Of a DNA stretch of 64,000 nucleotides, positions 1 to 11,973 are shown in pieces. Each line of letters starts with the position of its first letter. Positions within the stretch are counted from its first letter, which is position 1. Position numbers and translations under genes: made by a program. The notes below the pieces were generated by a model. It worked only from the letters and a program-made list of their open reading frames with translations, ran no database searches and was not told the DNA's origin. The stretch is from Tetrahymena thermophila SB210 (Eukaryota; Ciliophora; Oligohymenophorea; Hymenostomatida; Tetrahymenidae): contig NW_002476431.1 of the NCBI RefSeq assembly GCF_000189635.1, positions 310,001 through 374,000 of the forward strand. The letters are read 5' to 3'.

Positions 1-210
1 TAAATTAATGAAGGTATGCAAAAAATTTTACTAAGTAATTACCTCTCATTATAGGATATGGGAATGTGTTTTAACTACCTTGACTAAAACTTAATAAGTA
101 AAATATTTATTTTTTAATAAAATTCTATTTGATATTATGCTTTTTCATTAAAATTATTATTAATGTTTATCATAAATTAAATTTTAAAAATAAGTTTTTT
201 TTTTAAAAAG

Positions 211-1380
211 ATAGAATTTTTAAAGAGGTTTCCTAATTTTGAGGATATGCAAGAAAATCAAAAAATTAAAATAATCAGAGAATATGTTGAAATAGAAGAG
301 AAAAAAAATGTTATAAAATTATATGAAAAATACTTTACCGATTATAGAAAATTATTCGAGTATTGCTCAACGAAAGAAAATTTACCTAATAAGTTATTGT
401 AAAGATTGAAGCTCAAGGTAAATGCAACAATAAATAAATTGAAAATTCCAGAAAAAAAATACTTACTGAGATGTGAAAACTTTTCATCTCATTTAATGAT
501 CAAGTTTGATGAGATATAAAAAATAAATCTTCAATACCTAGACGAAATCAATTTTGAAATAAGTTTTTTCAGTTTCCATTTAAAAACATCTGTAAAAATA
601 GCAAGAAAATTTAAAGTGAGAGATATTTTTGAAAGAAGTGTCTGCTAGAAGGCCTTTTGCTATTATGAAGAAAGAAATTTTTTAACATGCTTTTTTGAAG
701 GAGACTCAATATTTTTATATACTTTATTTGAAATATCTGCAATGGAACTTGTTACTCGCTTTAGATTTGAACTTGAAAAAAGACTGATATATGAAGAGAA
801 ATAAAAACTTGGAGTAAAGACTCCAAAATTATAGATGAAATTTTTATAGCGTGACATGAGTGATTATCAATATGAGAGCTTTTCTTAATACTTTAAATAT
901 TAATCTGATTTTGAAGTCATGATAAATGTACACAACTCTCTCAAAAAAAATTTATATACTTTTATTGATACTAGGAGTTTTCCAAAAACATAAACAGAAT
1001 CCTAAGCTTAATTTATTTTTTCCCCAGGTGACAGATTTTTTATTGAAAATGTCTTTTCTCTTGATAACAAATCTGGTATGAAAGAAACTGTTAAGGATAT
1101 CCTACTTTTAGATCTTATCTTAAAAGACAGAGATAGATTTTTAATTTGTTATTCTGGATATGTTAGGATTCAAGATATAAATGATCTCTCATAAAAAAAT
1201 AATATCGATATGAATTTCGATTATAGTACAGCAGACGAGTACTAGGCTAAAAAAATTTACTTTAACTAACCTAATTAATATAGTTTTGAACTTTTAATTA
1301 TTCAAACAAAAAGAGAAGCAATATTGAAAAGTATAAATATAACAATAAACCAATAAATTATCTCAGGAAATCTACCCTGA
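211..1380 (+). CDS. Unknown protein, 5' end unresolved
   Basis: Not recognised. In code 6 the frame is open from about 211 to the TGA at 1378-1380. The first clear ATG is at 247 and gives 377 residues. The frame reads on sensibly upstream of that ATG (IEFLKRFPNFED, then M), directly after a splice-acceptor-like AG at 209-210 or 213-214. A short upstream exon is therefore likely; one option starts at ATG 64 and splices at the GTAAAA at 98. The product is charged and mostly helical at the N end, with no signal peptide or obvious membrane segment. A hydrophobic block (KDILLLDLILKDRDRFLICY) lies at about residues 280-300. TAA and TAG glutamine codons are frequent. No domain assigned; coding status is good, gene start is not. 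Confidence 0.65.
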
Positions 1381-2401
1381 CGACTGAGAAAGATGTAGCT
1401 AAATTTTTAATATGGTCTTATTTGTAAAGAGTTAAAGTTGTAAAATTAAATTATAATATTTATTTAATCTATTTGTAAAAATTAAATTACATTTTTATAA
1501 AATTTAATTTAAAATTTTTTGTAACAAATTATGTCTGTCTTGAATCATTTACGTTTTTACTATTGTTTGTTAAATTTTTTTGTTCTATTAAATTCATTCA
1601 AAGACATAAATAAAAGCACATAAACTTTAATCATATTTCTCAAAATATATATATAAATATAAAAATTTAAGAAAATAATTTATTAGTTAGAGATAAATGT
1701 AATAAATACATACATAATGGATGATTGTAAAATTTAAAACTTAAGCAAATTAATCAATTTACTAAATTTAATAATTATTGATATTAATTGATTAATATGC
1801 AAAAAGGAAATGTTTTTTAAATAGATTAAAAATATGAATTTAAAATTATTTCTTTAGTCTTTGTTCAATTGTTATGAATTATAACAAAGACATAAAGTGA
1901 TCATATTACTTAAAATAAATGAAAAATTTTCAATTAAAAAGTAAACACTTTACTAAAAATATAAATTTTTAGAATATAATTTATTTGGTTGAAATAAAAG
2001 TATTACATACTTGATGTAGGTAAAATTTTTCAAATTAAACAAATTAATCAATTAATTATATGAAGTAGTGATCATTTTAATTGATTAACATGCAAAAAAA
2101 TAAAAAAATATTTTTTTTAGATTAAAAATATGAATTTATTAATAATTCTAATAAAATAAAAAAAGTAAATTAAGATAGTGGTTTGAAACTAAGAAAAACT
2201 TAAGATAACTGAATATGCATTAAGTATCACATACTAAAATGATTAAGCTTTTCAAACAATATAGTATTTATAATAATTTTTTCAGTAATACTATTGAGTA
2301 AATATTTCTTTGCTGTTATCTAAATCATCTTGCTTAAAAAATTATTTCAAATGCAGCAAGTTGATTGGAGAGATAATTTTAGTGGATGGTTTATATTTAT
2401 C
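1381..2401. other. Intergenic region with diverged duplication
   Basis: This AT-rich spacer lies between the unknown gene and the 3' end of the GRL gene; the two genes converge. No open frame with coding character was seen. Its only structure is the degenerate tandem duplication annotated at 1570-2130. Confidence 0.6.
1570..2130. repeat. Diverged tandem duplication, two units of about 280 bases
   Basis: Two consecutive segments (about 1570-1855 and 1857-2130) share the same ordered blocks: a TTTTGTTC-ATT start, CAAAGACATAAA, AAATTAATCAATT, an AATTGATTAA-ATGCAAAAA block and GATTAAAAATATGAATTTA. The blocks are separated by similar distances, with many point changes and small gaps between them. 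This is an old local duplication in non-coding DNA. No terminal inverted repeats or coding content were found. Confidence 0.6.
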
Positions 2402-4504
2402 TCAAGCGCTTTCAGCACTTCCGAGACCGTCATCTACGCTAATGTCATCGAAAAGGGGCTTGACGTCTTAGATGGATTGACCTTCGAAGATAGCGATAAC
2501 TTGTTGGATGATATCAATAATTCCGTTTCTAAATTATTATTAAATAAATTCAGTATAAGTTTAAAAAGAGGTTATAATTAAAAAATATTTTTTCATAATT
2601 TTCTAATTTGAAAAAAATCTTACAATTCTTAGATTAAATCTTAGAAGTGAGCAATATCAGCATTGCATTAGTTTTGGAGTTCGTCGAGGACACCTTGTAA
2701 GTCAGAAACTTATTAGGACCAGGTGGCGATGTTATTTTCGGTGTCATTAATATTGTTGGTAAGAGTTTAGATATCTTAATTTAAGGAGGCGATTTAACCT
2801 TGAGCATCACTGATTTAATTGTTGAAGTCAATGACTGCAGCGTTGTATTCTTCAACTCTTTAGTTTTCAGCTTAGGTTTCAGCATCAATACCGTCTTATT
2901 CGTGTTGGAGTAAATCGTCAATAACAGTAAGAACGTTTCCGACCTAATTTTTTCAAAATATTATTAATTAATTATATGAAATAAAAATAGGATTGATTGA
3001 TAGTTAGATAGATTTTATTAGTAAATAAAAAATTACGAGGGTTTAGTCAGCTTGGATACCAACATCTTGAGCCATTTGCATTAAGAGGGAGAAGAGAGAT
3101 TTCTTGGCGTGTCCTTCGAGCTTCTTCAAAGCCAAAGCCTTGTGGTTGGAGAGTTGGATGAGGACGGCGTTGTTCTTTTAAAGGAAAGAAGAAGATTAGA
3201 GTTGGACGATGAGAGCTCTAGCTTATTTAAGGGCATCAATCATAGCATTGTGGTTAGCAATGGAGGTGTTGAAGGCAGCAACAGCAGCATCGTTGAGGTC
3301 ATTAGCTTCAGCTAAATTTTGTTGAGCTCTGTCTAATTTGGCTTCTTAGTCAGCTAAGTTAGCTTAGTCAGTTTCTAATTCAGCGTGGAGAGCAGGGAGG
3401 GAAGCTTAAGCGTTAGCAATATCAGCTTGCTTGGAGGCGATTTAGTTTTGATAAGATTCAATGCTAGATCCACAATAGTCTTACTTATCAGCTAAGTCAG
3501 ATTGAGCTTTGGTTAATTAAGTGGATTAATCGTTCAATAAATCATTAAGGAGAGCAAGGATGTTAACAATAATGTTATCACGGTTCTTTGAGCTCAATTC
3601 GAGTTAGATGGCAGTAACGATGTTCTTACCAATTCTGCTCTTGTGAAGCTATAAAATTAATTGTAAAATAAATTAAATACTTTAAAAAAATAAATTGGTG
3701 TTTTAATATTGAAAAACGTTTTTTAAATGCCAAATAAATTGACACTTCTTTCTTGTCTTTTTTATTTGTAAAACTCTCAAGAGAAGAAATAAATGCAAAA
3801 ATTAAAGAATGTGCTAAATCAATAAATAATGTATGTTTTGTGGTTTCTTTATTTATTTGGTGTATGTATAATCTTGATTGATTTTCATTTGAAATTTTTG
3901 AGAGTTAAAATAGCGGCAGCAGTTGTTGATTTTTTTATCGACTATTTGTCGTTGTTTGATTGTTTGTTTTTTTAGATATACTATATATTTGAGTTATGCT
4001 TTTTTCTTGAAGAATTAAGAGTCACCTAACAATTAGGTAAAAAGAGCTTGAAGGAAATAGTTAATTTATTAAATCTATCGAATTTAAGAAGCCTATCTTT
4101 ATGTTTACCATTCTTTAAAAATTTTTAGAATGATTTAAACAAAGGAAAATGGCATAGCTACTTAAGGGTGCTAAAAGATTAACTTCTCAAGAAAAGTCTA
4201 TAATGACTATTTCTTTAAGAAGTTTGATTAGCTTCGTTCTATTAACTTAATTCCTCATGCCCTACGACTCACTCTTTAACTCTTTGTTTTCTTTTAATAA
4301 GATAGCTCTAAAGTATTGATTGATTGCTGCCGCATAAAAGCTTGAAGAAGACATTCTTATTAGCTCTAATTTAATGGAGATAAGTGTTGAAATGCTTTAA
4401 GGTACCTTTTGTAAGCTGACTTTAGCTCTTTGTCTAACTTCAGGGAGCATGGTAGCACTGACGATGATGGCAACTAAAGCCAAAGCAACGAAGACTTTTC
4501 TCAT
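2402..4504 (-). CDS. Granule lattice (GRL-family) secretory protein
   Basis: Likely a dense-core granule (mucocyst) lattice protein, part of the cargo that forms the expandable crystal released by exocytosis. Four exons: 4406-4504, 3037-3648, 2624-2943 and 2402-2528; phases join cleanly to 385 residues, in the family's usual range. Residues 1-17 (MRKVFVALALVAIIVSA) are a signal peptide. Then come a short basic stretch, a long helical coiled coil with heptad Ala/Leu/Gln pattern, a cysteine block (DYCGSS) and a second helical half with a second cysteine (NQCNAD), ending in an acidic tail. Known family members are made as proproteins and cleaved, so the basic and acidic halves probably separate. 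The frequent C-ending codons (GCC, AAC, ATC) and raised GC fit high expression. The first intron is unusually long (757 bases). I cannot say which GRL paralogue this is. Confidence 0.85.
4151..4261. other. Folded segment inside GRL intron 1
   Basis: Within the 757-base intron, arms pair over a long distance: GGCAT (4151-4155) with ATGCC (4257-4261), GCTAA (4171-4175) with TTAGC (4228-4232), AACTTCT (4181-4187) with AGAAGTT (4218-4224), AGAAA (4190-4194) with TTTCT (4210-4214), and GTC (4196-4198) with GAC (4205-4207). A second small hairpin, ACCTAA / TTAGGT, lies at 4023-4037. No H/ACA or C/D boxes fit convincingly. It could be an intron-hosted RNA, or an internal fold that brings the splice sites of a long intron together. 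Confidence 0.35.
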
Positions 4505-6143
4505 CTGTATGTGTTTTTTTTCGTTTATTTTTTTTCTTATTATTTTTTGTTTTATTTTTACAATTATTAATCAAAAACTCAAGACTTGCCTTTTGCTTTT
4601 GATTTTTCATTTATTTTTTCTTCTTTTTAATAATCTTAGTCCTTTAAAACAAAGAGATGTTTTTACAGTTTTTCAAAACCCCCTCTCTGTTTTTTAATTG
4701 TCATAGGAAATTCTTTCTTTTTTTTATTCATTTTCCCCACTTTGATTTCTATTCATTTTGAATGAAATTTGATTAGAAACGGAGATTTTCATATTTTATT
4801 TTTGTTTTAGTTATCATCCTACATTGAAATAGGCGTTATTGACCCATTATCAAATATTAAAAACGTATATTTTTTATTTTTTTTCTTTCTTCCTTTCTCC
4901 TCAATTATTTAATAGCTGCCTTGATTATTCCATTCTCTTTCTATTTAATTCCTTTTATTCCTTTGTTTTCAAAACAAGCAATCAGCTCTTTTTAAAAACA
5001 TTGTTTTTTGTATTTCTTTTCATCTTCACCATATTGTGTACAAGATTTTTTATTTTGAACTAAAACAGTTACTCAATTTTATTTTGACAAAATTATTTTT
5101 AAAATGGCATGTTAGCAAAATTAAGTTAAATAAATTTATTTTATTGTTACTTTAGCTCATCAAACGAATATAATATTATTTTTTTATTTATATAAAAAAG
5201 ATTCTTTATATCATATCATAATCAATTTTTAGCTTATATGCAAGAAACCAAAAGCATAATCAATTGATATTCATTATTCACTAATAATAATAATAATTAA
5301 AAGATTGTTTTTTTATTGTTTTACTAATCAATGCTCAATTTAATTAAAAATACGTTTGAAAAAAAAATATCTAATATAAATCACAACTAAAGTAAAGCGA
5401 CCTTTACATAATCGCAGAATCTGATGACCTACTGAGGAGCAAAGATTATCATTTTCTTATTACATATTTTTTATACATTCACATTTATTGCGAAAGCATA
5501 AAAAAGAAAATTTAAACACCACTCTCTCTAAATAAGTTAGCATTCTATTATTGTTTACTTTTATAATGACGATGATGCAAATTAAAGATGGTATTTACCA
5601 TTAAAAATTCTAATTTTAAAATGAATGATGAAATAATAAAAATGATAAATACTCATTTAACTATTACAAAAAGAATAAATAAATTTATCAGCATACACAA
5701 AATCTACTAATTTTTGAAAAATAAAGTATTTGAATTTTAAATAAAGTAATTATTTTTTTACAAATTATAAAAAGAATTTATTCATTAATAATTTTAAGTT
5801 GATCATGAAATTTATGAATAAAAAGAATAATATTGCTATTTTATAAAAAATAATATTCTTATCTGATAGAAAAATAATATTGTTATTTAATAAAAAATAT
5901 AATATCCATTTTAATTAATTAAAAACTAAATTCTAGTTTACTTTATTTAAAATATCAAAAATGAAAATATCAAAATCAAATTAATAAATTAACTAATAAA
6001 TAAATAAATAAAAAATATTCGTTTTTGAAATTAATTATATTTTTATTGTTAATTTTTAATTTAGTTTATTCTTAAAATAAATAAAATCATTTTTCAAAAC
6101 AAACTCTACCAATTTATTTTTAAAGTTCTTAAGTAAAATTATT
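4505..6143. other. Intergenic, GRL promoter side
   Basis: This 1.6 kb spacer holds the GRL promoter at its left end, where the top strand is pyrimidine-rich (about 4500-5060). The apparent open frames there are composition artefacts. Around 5395-5520 there is a less AT-rich patch with small hairpins, including GCGA / TCGC and a TGC-GAAA-GCA tetraloop, and a TGATGA / CTGA pair. It may be a small RNA, but the box spacing is wrong for a standard C/D snoRNA. The rest is AT-rich with no gene seen. Confidence 0.45.
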
Positions 6144-9100
6144 TCAAATATTTGAGTTCTTAAAACTAAAATCAGAATTTTTAGTACTGTATCTTGAAGT
6201 TAAAGACTTTTTTATGTTACCATTCGAAATTGTATTTTGTGAGGTATAATCTTCTTCCGTTTAATCATGTTTAGGTTAGTTATTTTCTGTATTCATATTT
6301 CCACCACTTGAATATTTTTGAAGTCTCGCTGTTGAACTAGAAGGTATATTGTTATAGATACCACTTTAAGATCCTACAGATTTTATATGGCCATAGGTTT
6401 GGATATTAGTATTATGAGTAGAGCTATTATCATTCAGTGTAGTAGCTACTGACTATCCGTGATTAACTAATGATCCTCTTGAATTTTATTTAGCTAAATT
6501 CTTTCCTTCTACAGGCACTCCACTAGCGATATTACTATTTTTATTCACAAGGTCATAGCTTTAAGCAAGGAGTAGCTTTATTTCAAACAAAAGTCCTGAA
6601 TCACTACTTGAATTAGTCTTCAAGTTTCTATTGTTATTTTGAGCATTATAATTATTATTATTATCTGGCTAAGGCGTGTTAATATCAATGGGAGAGTGGC
6701 TACTTCCTTTAATCACTGATAGAGAAGCCTAAGAGTTTTGCTATTAAGATGCCAATTTTGCTTACGAAACAATTTTATGCTACCTACTGAGATCGCTTAA
6801 AGTATCTAACCTTTAAGCATCAAAAGATTTGTCAAGAGAATACTACTTTACATATGATTTATCAGCTTAGTACTTATAAAACTATGTTTGATGAGTACTA
6901 GCTTGATTTAGTTGATTAGTAGCCTCCAACTTAACAGGTTTTTCATTATAATTTAAATAATTAACATTCTATATCTTTGAAGCGCTATTATTTCCAGGTT
7001 GATGAGAAATGTTAAAACTGCTTGAATTATTATTTTATTATGTAGCTATCAAATTGCTGGCACTGTTATTTTACTTCAAAGTTCTAACAGCAGAGTATGA
7101 TGTTTATTATTATGGATATTGCTAATTGTTTCTATGAGTTGAAAATACGCTTGAAGTAGTATTTAAATGGGATGATGGTGGTTATGGTGGCAAGTTATGT
7201 GTTTATTATGCTTGTGTAGTTTAATTATTTTATAATTGATTTTAAATAAATTGCTATGGAAGTTGTGATCTTTTCGAGTAAGTCTATAATTCTTAGTACT
7301 TTGCCAAATTATCAATATTTTATTCTTTTGTGGCGAGTTATTGACGAACAATTTCAAGCTCTTCGTTTAAACTTTATATTTCAAGATTGCTTTATTCTTT
7401 TACCATTTGATACTTCTGAGCCTCGCTACTTATTGCTTATTTATAATTTTCAAGTTTTTTTTCTAAAACTTCGAAGGCTTAGTTATTTTCTTCTTACATT
7501 TTTTCGTAAATGTGTTGCATTTCTTATAATTCTGCTCTCAGTTTTTCAATGAGGTTCTCTTTTTTTTGAATTTCCTCATCTTTTATTTTCATATTCTATT
7601 CAAATTGCTTTTGTAATTCATCAATATTGCCTTCTCTTTGCTAATATTTATTTTCAATTAAAAAATAATCAATTAATCAATAATTTTTGCATGTTTTTAT
7701 TTAATTAGTTTTAATAAAAGCTTCAACTAAGTAAAACGATTAATAGAATTAATTAAATTTCATAAAAATCTAAGAGCTATACAAACACTATTTTGCCTTA
7801 ATAAATTTATTATAATTGAAAAAAAATTATTTTTTTTAGGAAAAATAACTTGTATTGGAAATGAATCTCAAAAAATAACCTAAATTTTAAAATAATTAAA
7901 TTACCTAAATTTCTCTATTCAAGTCATATATAGTATCCTCCTTAGCTTTTGCCTTTTCATTCATAGATTATAAAGTAGCTATTTTCTTTTGAAGGATATC
8001 TATTTCTTGCTTACTACTCTATAAAGCTGAATCAACAGCAAGTTAAACAAGACTATTTGATTCATCCTTTATCCTTTTTATCTCTGCTGCAAAGAATTTG
8101 TTATGTTCCTCCATATCTTCTGAATTCTTTTTTGATTTATAAAATAATTTTAATTAAATAAAATAATAACTTTAAATATTAATTTTAAAATTATTAAAAG
8201 TTTTTTATCAAAAAAAAATATTTTTCCAAAAAAAAAATTTTAAATACTCTTTTAATTATTCCTTCTAATTTTTCATTATGCTTTTCTAAGTTAGATAATT
8301 GAGATTCTAATTTCTTTTTTTCCTTCTCTATTAGTTCTTGAGATGCCAATAAGCTCGATATTTTATCTTAAAGCTGTTCATTTTCTGATTTCAATTAATC
8401 AATTATATTTTGTAAATCAACATTTGTCGAGTTAGCTTGATTTCTTAAATTTTCCTCTATTTACTCCATTTTTTCATTGAATTCATTAAGTATTTCTTCT
8501 TAGTTTTACCTAAATTAATTCTCAAGCTTATTTATCTCCCTCTGCTTAAGGTTGTTAAAATGATCTATTGATTGGACAATAGTTTATTTTGATACTTCAT
8601 ATATTTTAGCAATGTCTAACTGGCTATCATTTTAAATATCTGATAGATCATCTTTTAGACTTTTCAACTATAATCCTAATCTCTTGCATATTCTTTGTTT
8701 ATCTCTATTTATTTTGCTTGTGAAGGCCTCATATTTCTGTTGAATTTCATTCACTTAAATTATCAGATCCTTCTTTTCAGTTTCCAATTTTTCTTTTTAC
8801 CCTGATATTTTAATTGACTTTTCCTGCATTTACTGTAATCTTTCTTCATAATCTTCATTTATTTTTTCTTATTCTTTTTAAACTTATTTTACTTTCCTTT
8901 CTAGTTACAATAGTTTTTATTTTGTTTCCTCATGTTCTTCTTTCTAAAAAATAGCAAAAAAATATTTTAAAAGCAAATTAAAATTAATCATTTACTTCTT
9001 TTTCAAGCTTTATACTTTCCTAAAACTGGACATTTCTAATAGCAGACTACTTTTCTACTTCTTGCTTTTATTTTATTTACTCTAATTGGCGTTTCAAAGA

Positions 9101-11501
9101 CTCTTAACTTTCATATTATTGCTAGAGATTATTTTAGAGTTCTTCGTTTTCATTCTACCATTGCTCCTCCTTTTAATTGTACTCTTCCAAATTGGTTTGC
9201 AATTTTTAAATACTTTCACTTTGCATTTAGCTTAATTCTAACTGCTCTTATAAGGCTTCTTCTACTTGCTTTTTAGAATTTCTGATATCTTCTAAGTCTT
9301 ATTAATAATTTAAAATCTTATTTTCAAGATTTTTTCTGTGATTTATATGCTCTTCATTTTATCCTTTCAATTGCTTTTTCATAAAGTATGATAAATTAAT
9401 TTATAATTTGAAAAAACCTAATAATTTTACATTGATGTATTAATTTTATTAATTGATTTCATCTTTGATTTTGTAAAAATTATTTTCCACTTCAAGAATT
9501 TTTTCTTTATATTAAGCAGTTAATTTAATTTGGTCTTACAATTTAGCTTGAAGATCTAAGCAATTATCTAAATATAAATTTAAATATTTATTATTTTTTA
9601 AAATTTAAGTAATTTCATTTTACTCTGTAAACCTTAGGATAAAGTTTCATATTCTCTTGATTTCCTTTCTGATATTTCTTTTATCTTTGCTTGAATATTA
9701 TTTTAATGTATTTCAGAGATCTGATTAATCAACTCTTAATGCTTGGCTTCTAATTTAGCAATCTCCCCTTCTAATATCTTTTCATGCTACTCCTTCAGAA
9801 TGTAGTCTTTCTCGATTTATTAAATCTTTGTTTAAATTTATGAATTAAAGCCCTTAGAAAAGTTAAGTTAGTTAGTAGACTCATCAAGTTCTTGCATCTT
9901 TTTGTCTAGAAGCTATTAGTATTCTTGCTTTATTTTTTAAGCTTACATTTCGTACTTAGTTTTGCTTTAATTCTAAGAAATTTTAAATCATTTTTAAAAA
10001 TAAAAATTTCAAAATTTAACTTATTTACAACTAAAATTTGGCATTCTTTTTCTACTTCGTTACATCTTTTTTCCCATTCGTTTTTGATAGTAAGCATATC
10101 TCCTTTCATTCCTTGAATAGTTCTTTCATATTATTCTGCTTATTCCTATATATTTTTTTTATACTAAGAGATCTCTCTACTGTGATTTTCGAGTATCTGC
10201 TTATTTTGATTAAATTTTTCTTTTAGAGCTTTTTTTTTGCTTCTAACTTTCTCTAATTTCTTACTCAACTCACCACTTTTTTCATTGACAAGACTCTCAA
10301 GCTTGTATGTATTATAGAAAAATGGATTAATAAAATTATTTATTTGAAAACAAAATGTCTGTCTACTTTTGCTATCTAAACTTTTAGCTTCTCAGTATTA
10401 TTTGATAGATAATCATTTTCTTTTTATGTTTCAGCCAAAGAGGTTTTGATAACTTAAATTTCTTAGTCTTTTAAGTGAAGCTACTCTATACAATTTTCAT
10501 TAGAAGACTCTAAATCTACAATTTAAGTTTACAACTTTTATATAATATTTTTCATTTCTTCATTCTTTTATTCGTAAATGCGATCAGTCTCACTTCTAGC
10601 CTGATGTTTCTGGCTATATATTTACAAATTCTTAGTTAGAGTATCTATTTGATCTTTCATTTATTCATTCTAAATTTGTAGATTGCTTTTTTCTTTAAGT
10701 AGACTTTCAATTTCCATTCTTGAATTTTAAAGCTCTTATTTATACATTGAATCCTATTTTGTCTAAGAGGATTCCTTAATTTTTAACAATTCGTCATAAT
10801 TAGCTTTTTCTAAATTCTTTTATTTCAATAATTTTTCATATTCATTTTATAAGACCATTTTTTAAGCCGCTTCCTATTGTATAGCGCTTTCAAACTCTAA
10901 AACTTTTTTGCTTATATTTTAAATTTCTATCTTTGCTTACTCAATTTCGATATATTTTTCTTCCTCAGACTTTTTGAGATCTAGTTTCAGCATCGAGTTT
11001 GCTTCAATCATCTTATCTATATATAACTCTTATTCATATTAAAAGCTTTATTTTAATATTTCTTTGAATCTTTCAACCCTGAATGATTCAAGCTCAGGGT
11101 CATTCTTCAAAGAATCTATTACTTCATCTCCCTCTAACCTATCATAAATATCCTTAATGGTCATCTAAAATTACTCTAACCTTATTGTATAAAATGTAAA
11201 TTAATTTTAAAATCTAAGATTGCTTTTATTTGAGCTAAAATAAATATTATTCACAGTATTAGTCTTTAAAGAAATTTTAGCAATTTATTTACCTTTCTAA
11301 ATAATTTCTCTTCAAGTTTTCAATATAAAATGCTACATCTTAAGGAGTAAATTGACTATTAGATTATCCATTGCTTTAAGATTAATCCTGGTTATTTTAT
11401 TGCAAATCTTATTATGCCTAAATATTTTGCATTTGCTACTTATCTTGATCTGAACTTTTGTAGGATATGTTTTATTGAGATAATTGTTTACTTTGATTCA
11501 T
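6144..11501 (-). CDS. Large coiled-coil protein with Q-rich N-terminus and S/N-rich tail
   Basis: Unknown scaffold-like protein of 1524 residues in nine exons. Introns: 11181-11292, 10302-10366, 9973-10028, 9568-9623, 9374-9430, 8944-8995, 8127-8247 and 7641-7904, all GT-AG and in phase. Residues 1-60 are Gln/Asn/Ser-rich. A short possibly folded segment follows (FTPQDVAFYIENLKRNYLER, about residues 49-68). Roughly residues 70-1130 are almost continuous heptad coiled coil rich in E, K, Q and L. The last 390 or so residues are low-complexity Q/N/S/T with no heptads, ending FSFKNSNI. No motor, kinase or lipid-binding motif was found. This architecture is common among basal-body, centrosomal and cortical proteins of ciliates, but that is only inference. 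The start ATG at 11501 is the first in frame. Confidence 0.75.
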
Positions 11502-11973
11502 TTTTAGTAAACTACTAATTAATTTTTATGTTTAAAGATTTTAGATATTATTGAATTTTTAAATTGCGAGTTATTTTTTCAAAATTTCAAGTAAAAATTT
11601 CAAAAAAACTATTAATTGAATGACAGATAACTAATATAATTATCAAATAATTTGTGGAGCGAAACAAAAAATAAATATAGTATTATAAATAAATCATTAT
11701 ATCTTTAAATAAATAACTTTTGCAAATAGAATTAATTACCTTGAGAATAAAATTTTCAATTATTTAATAATGAAAGATACAAATTTTCAGATTAAAAAAA
11801 TGTCAATAAAGTCATATTTTATTTTTCTTCAAAAATTAAATTCCCTCATTTAGGAATTGGCATTAAAATATAAATAAGCTTTCATTAAAATTGTTAGAAT
11901 TTTCTAATTTTAAAAAGGACAAGATGATTAGCAAACATAAAATTAATTTTTTATAAAAATGTATTTATTTATT
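11502..11973. other. Intergenic spacer
   Basis: This 0.47 kb AT-rich spacer holds the promoter of the coiled-coil gene on one side and the 3' end of the TMEM43-like gene on the other. Nothing else seen. Confidence 0.6.
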
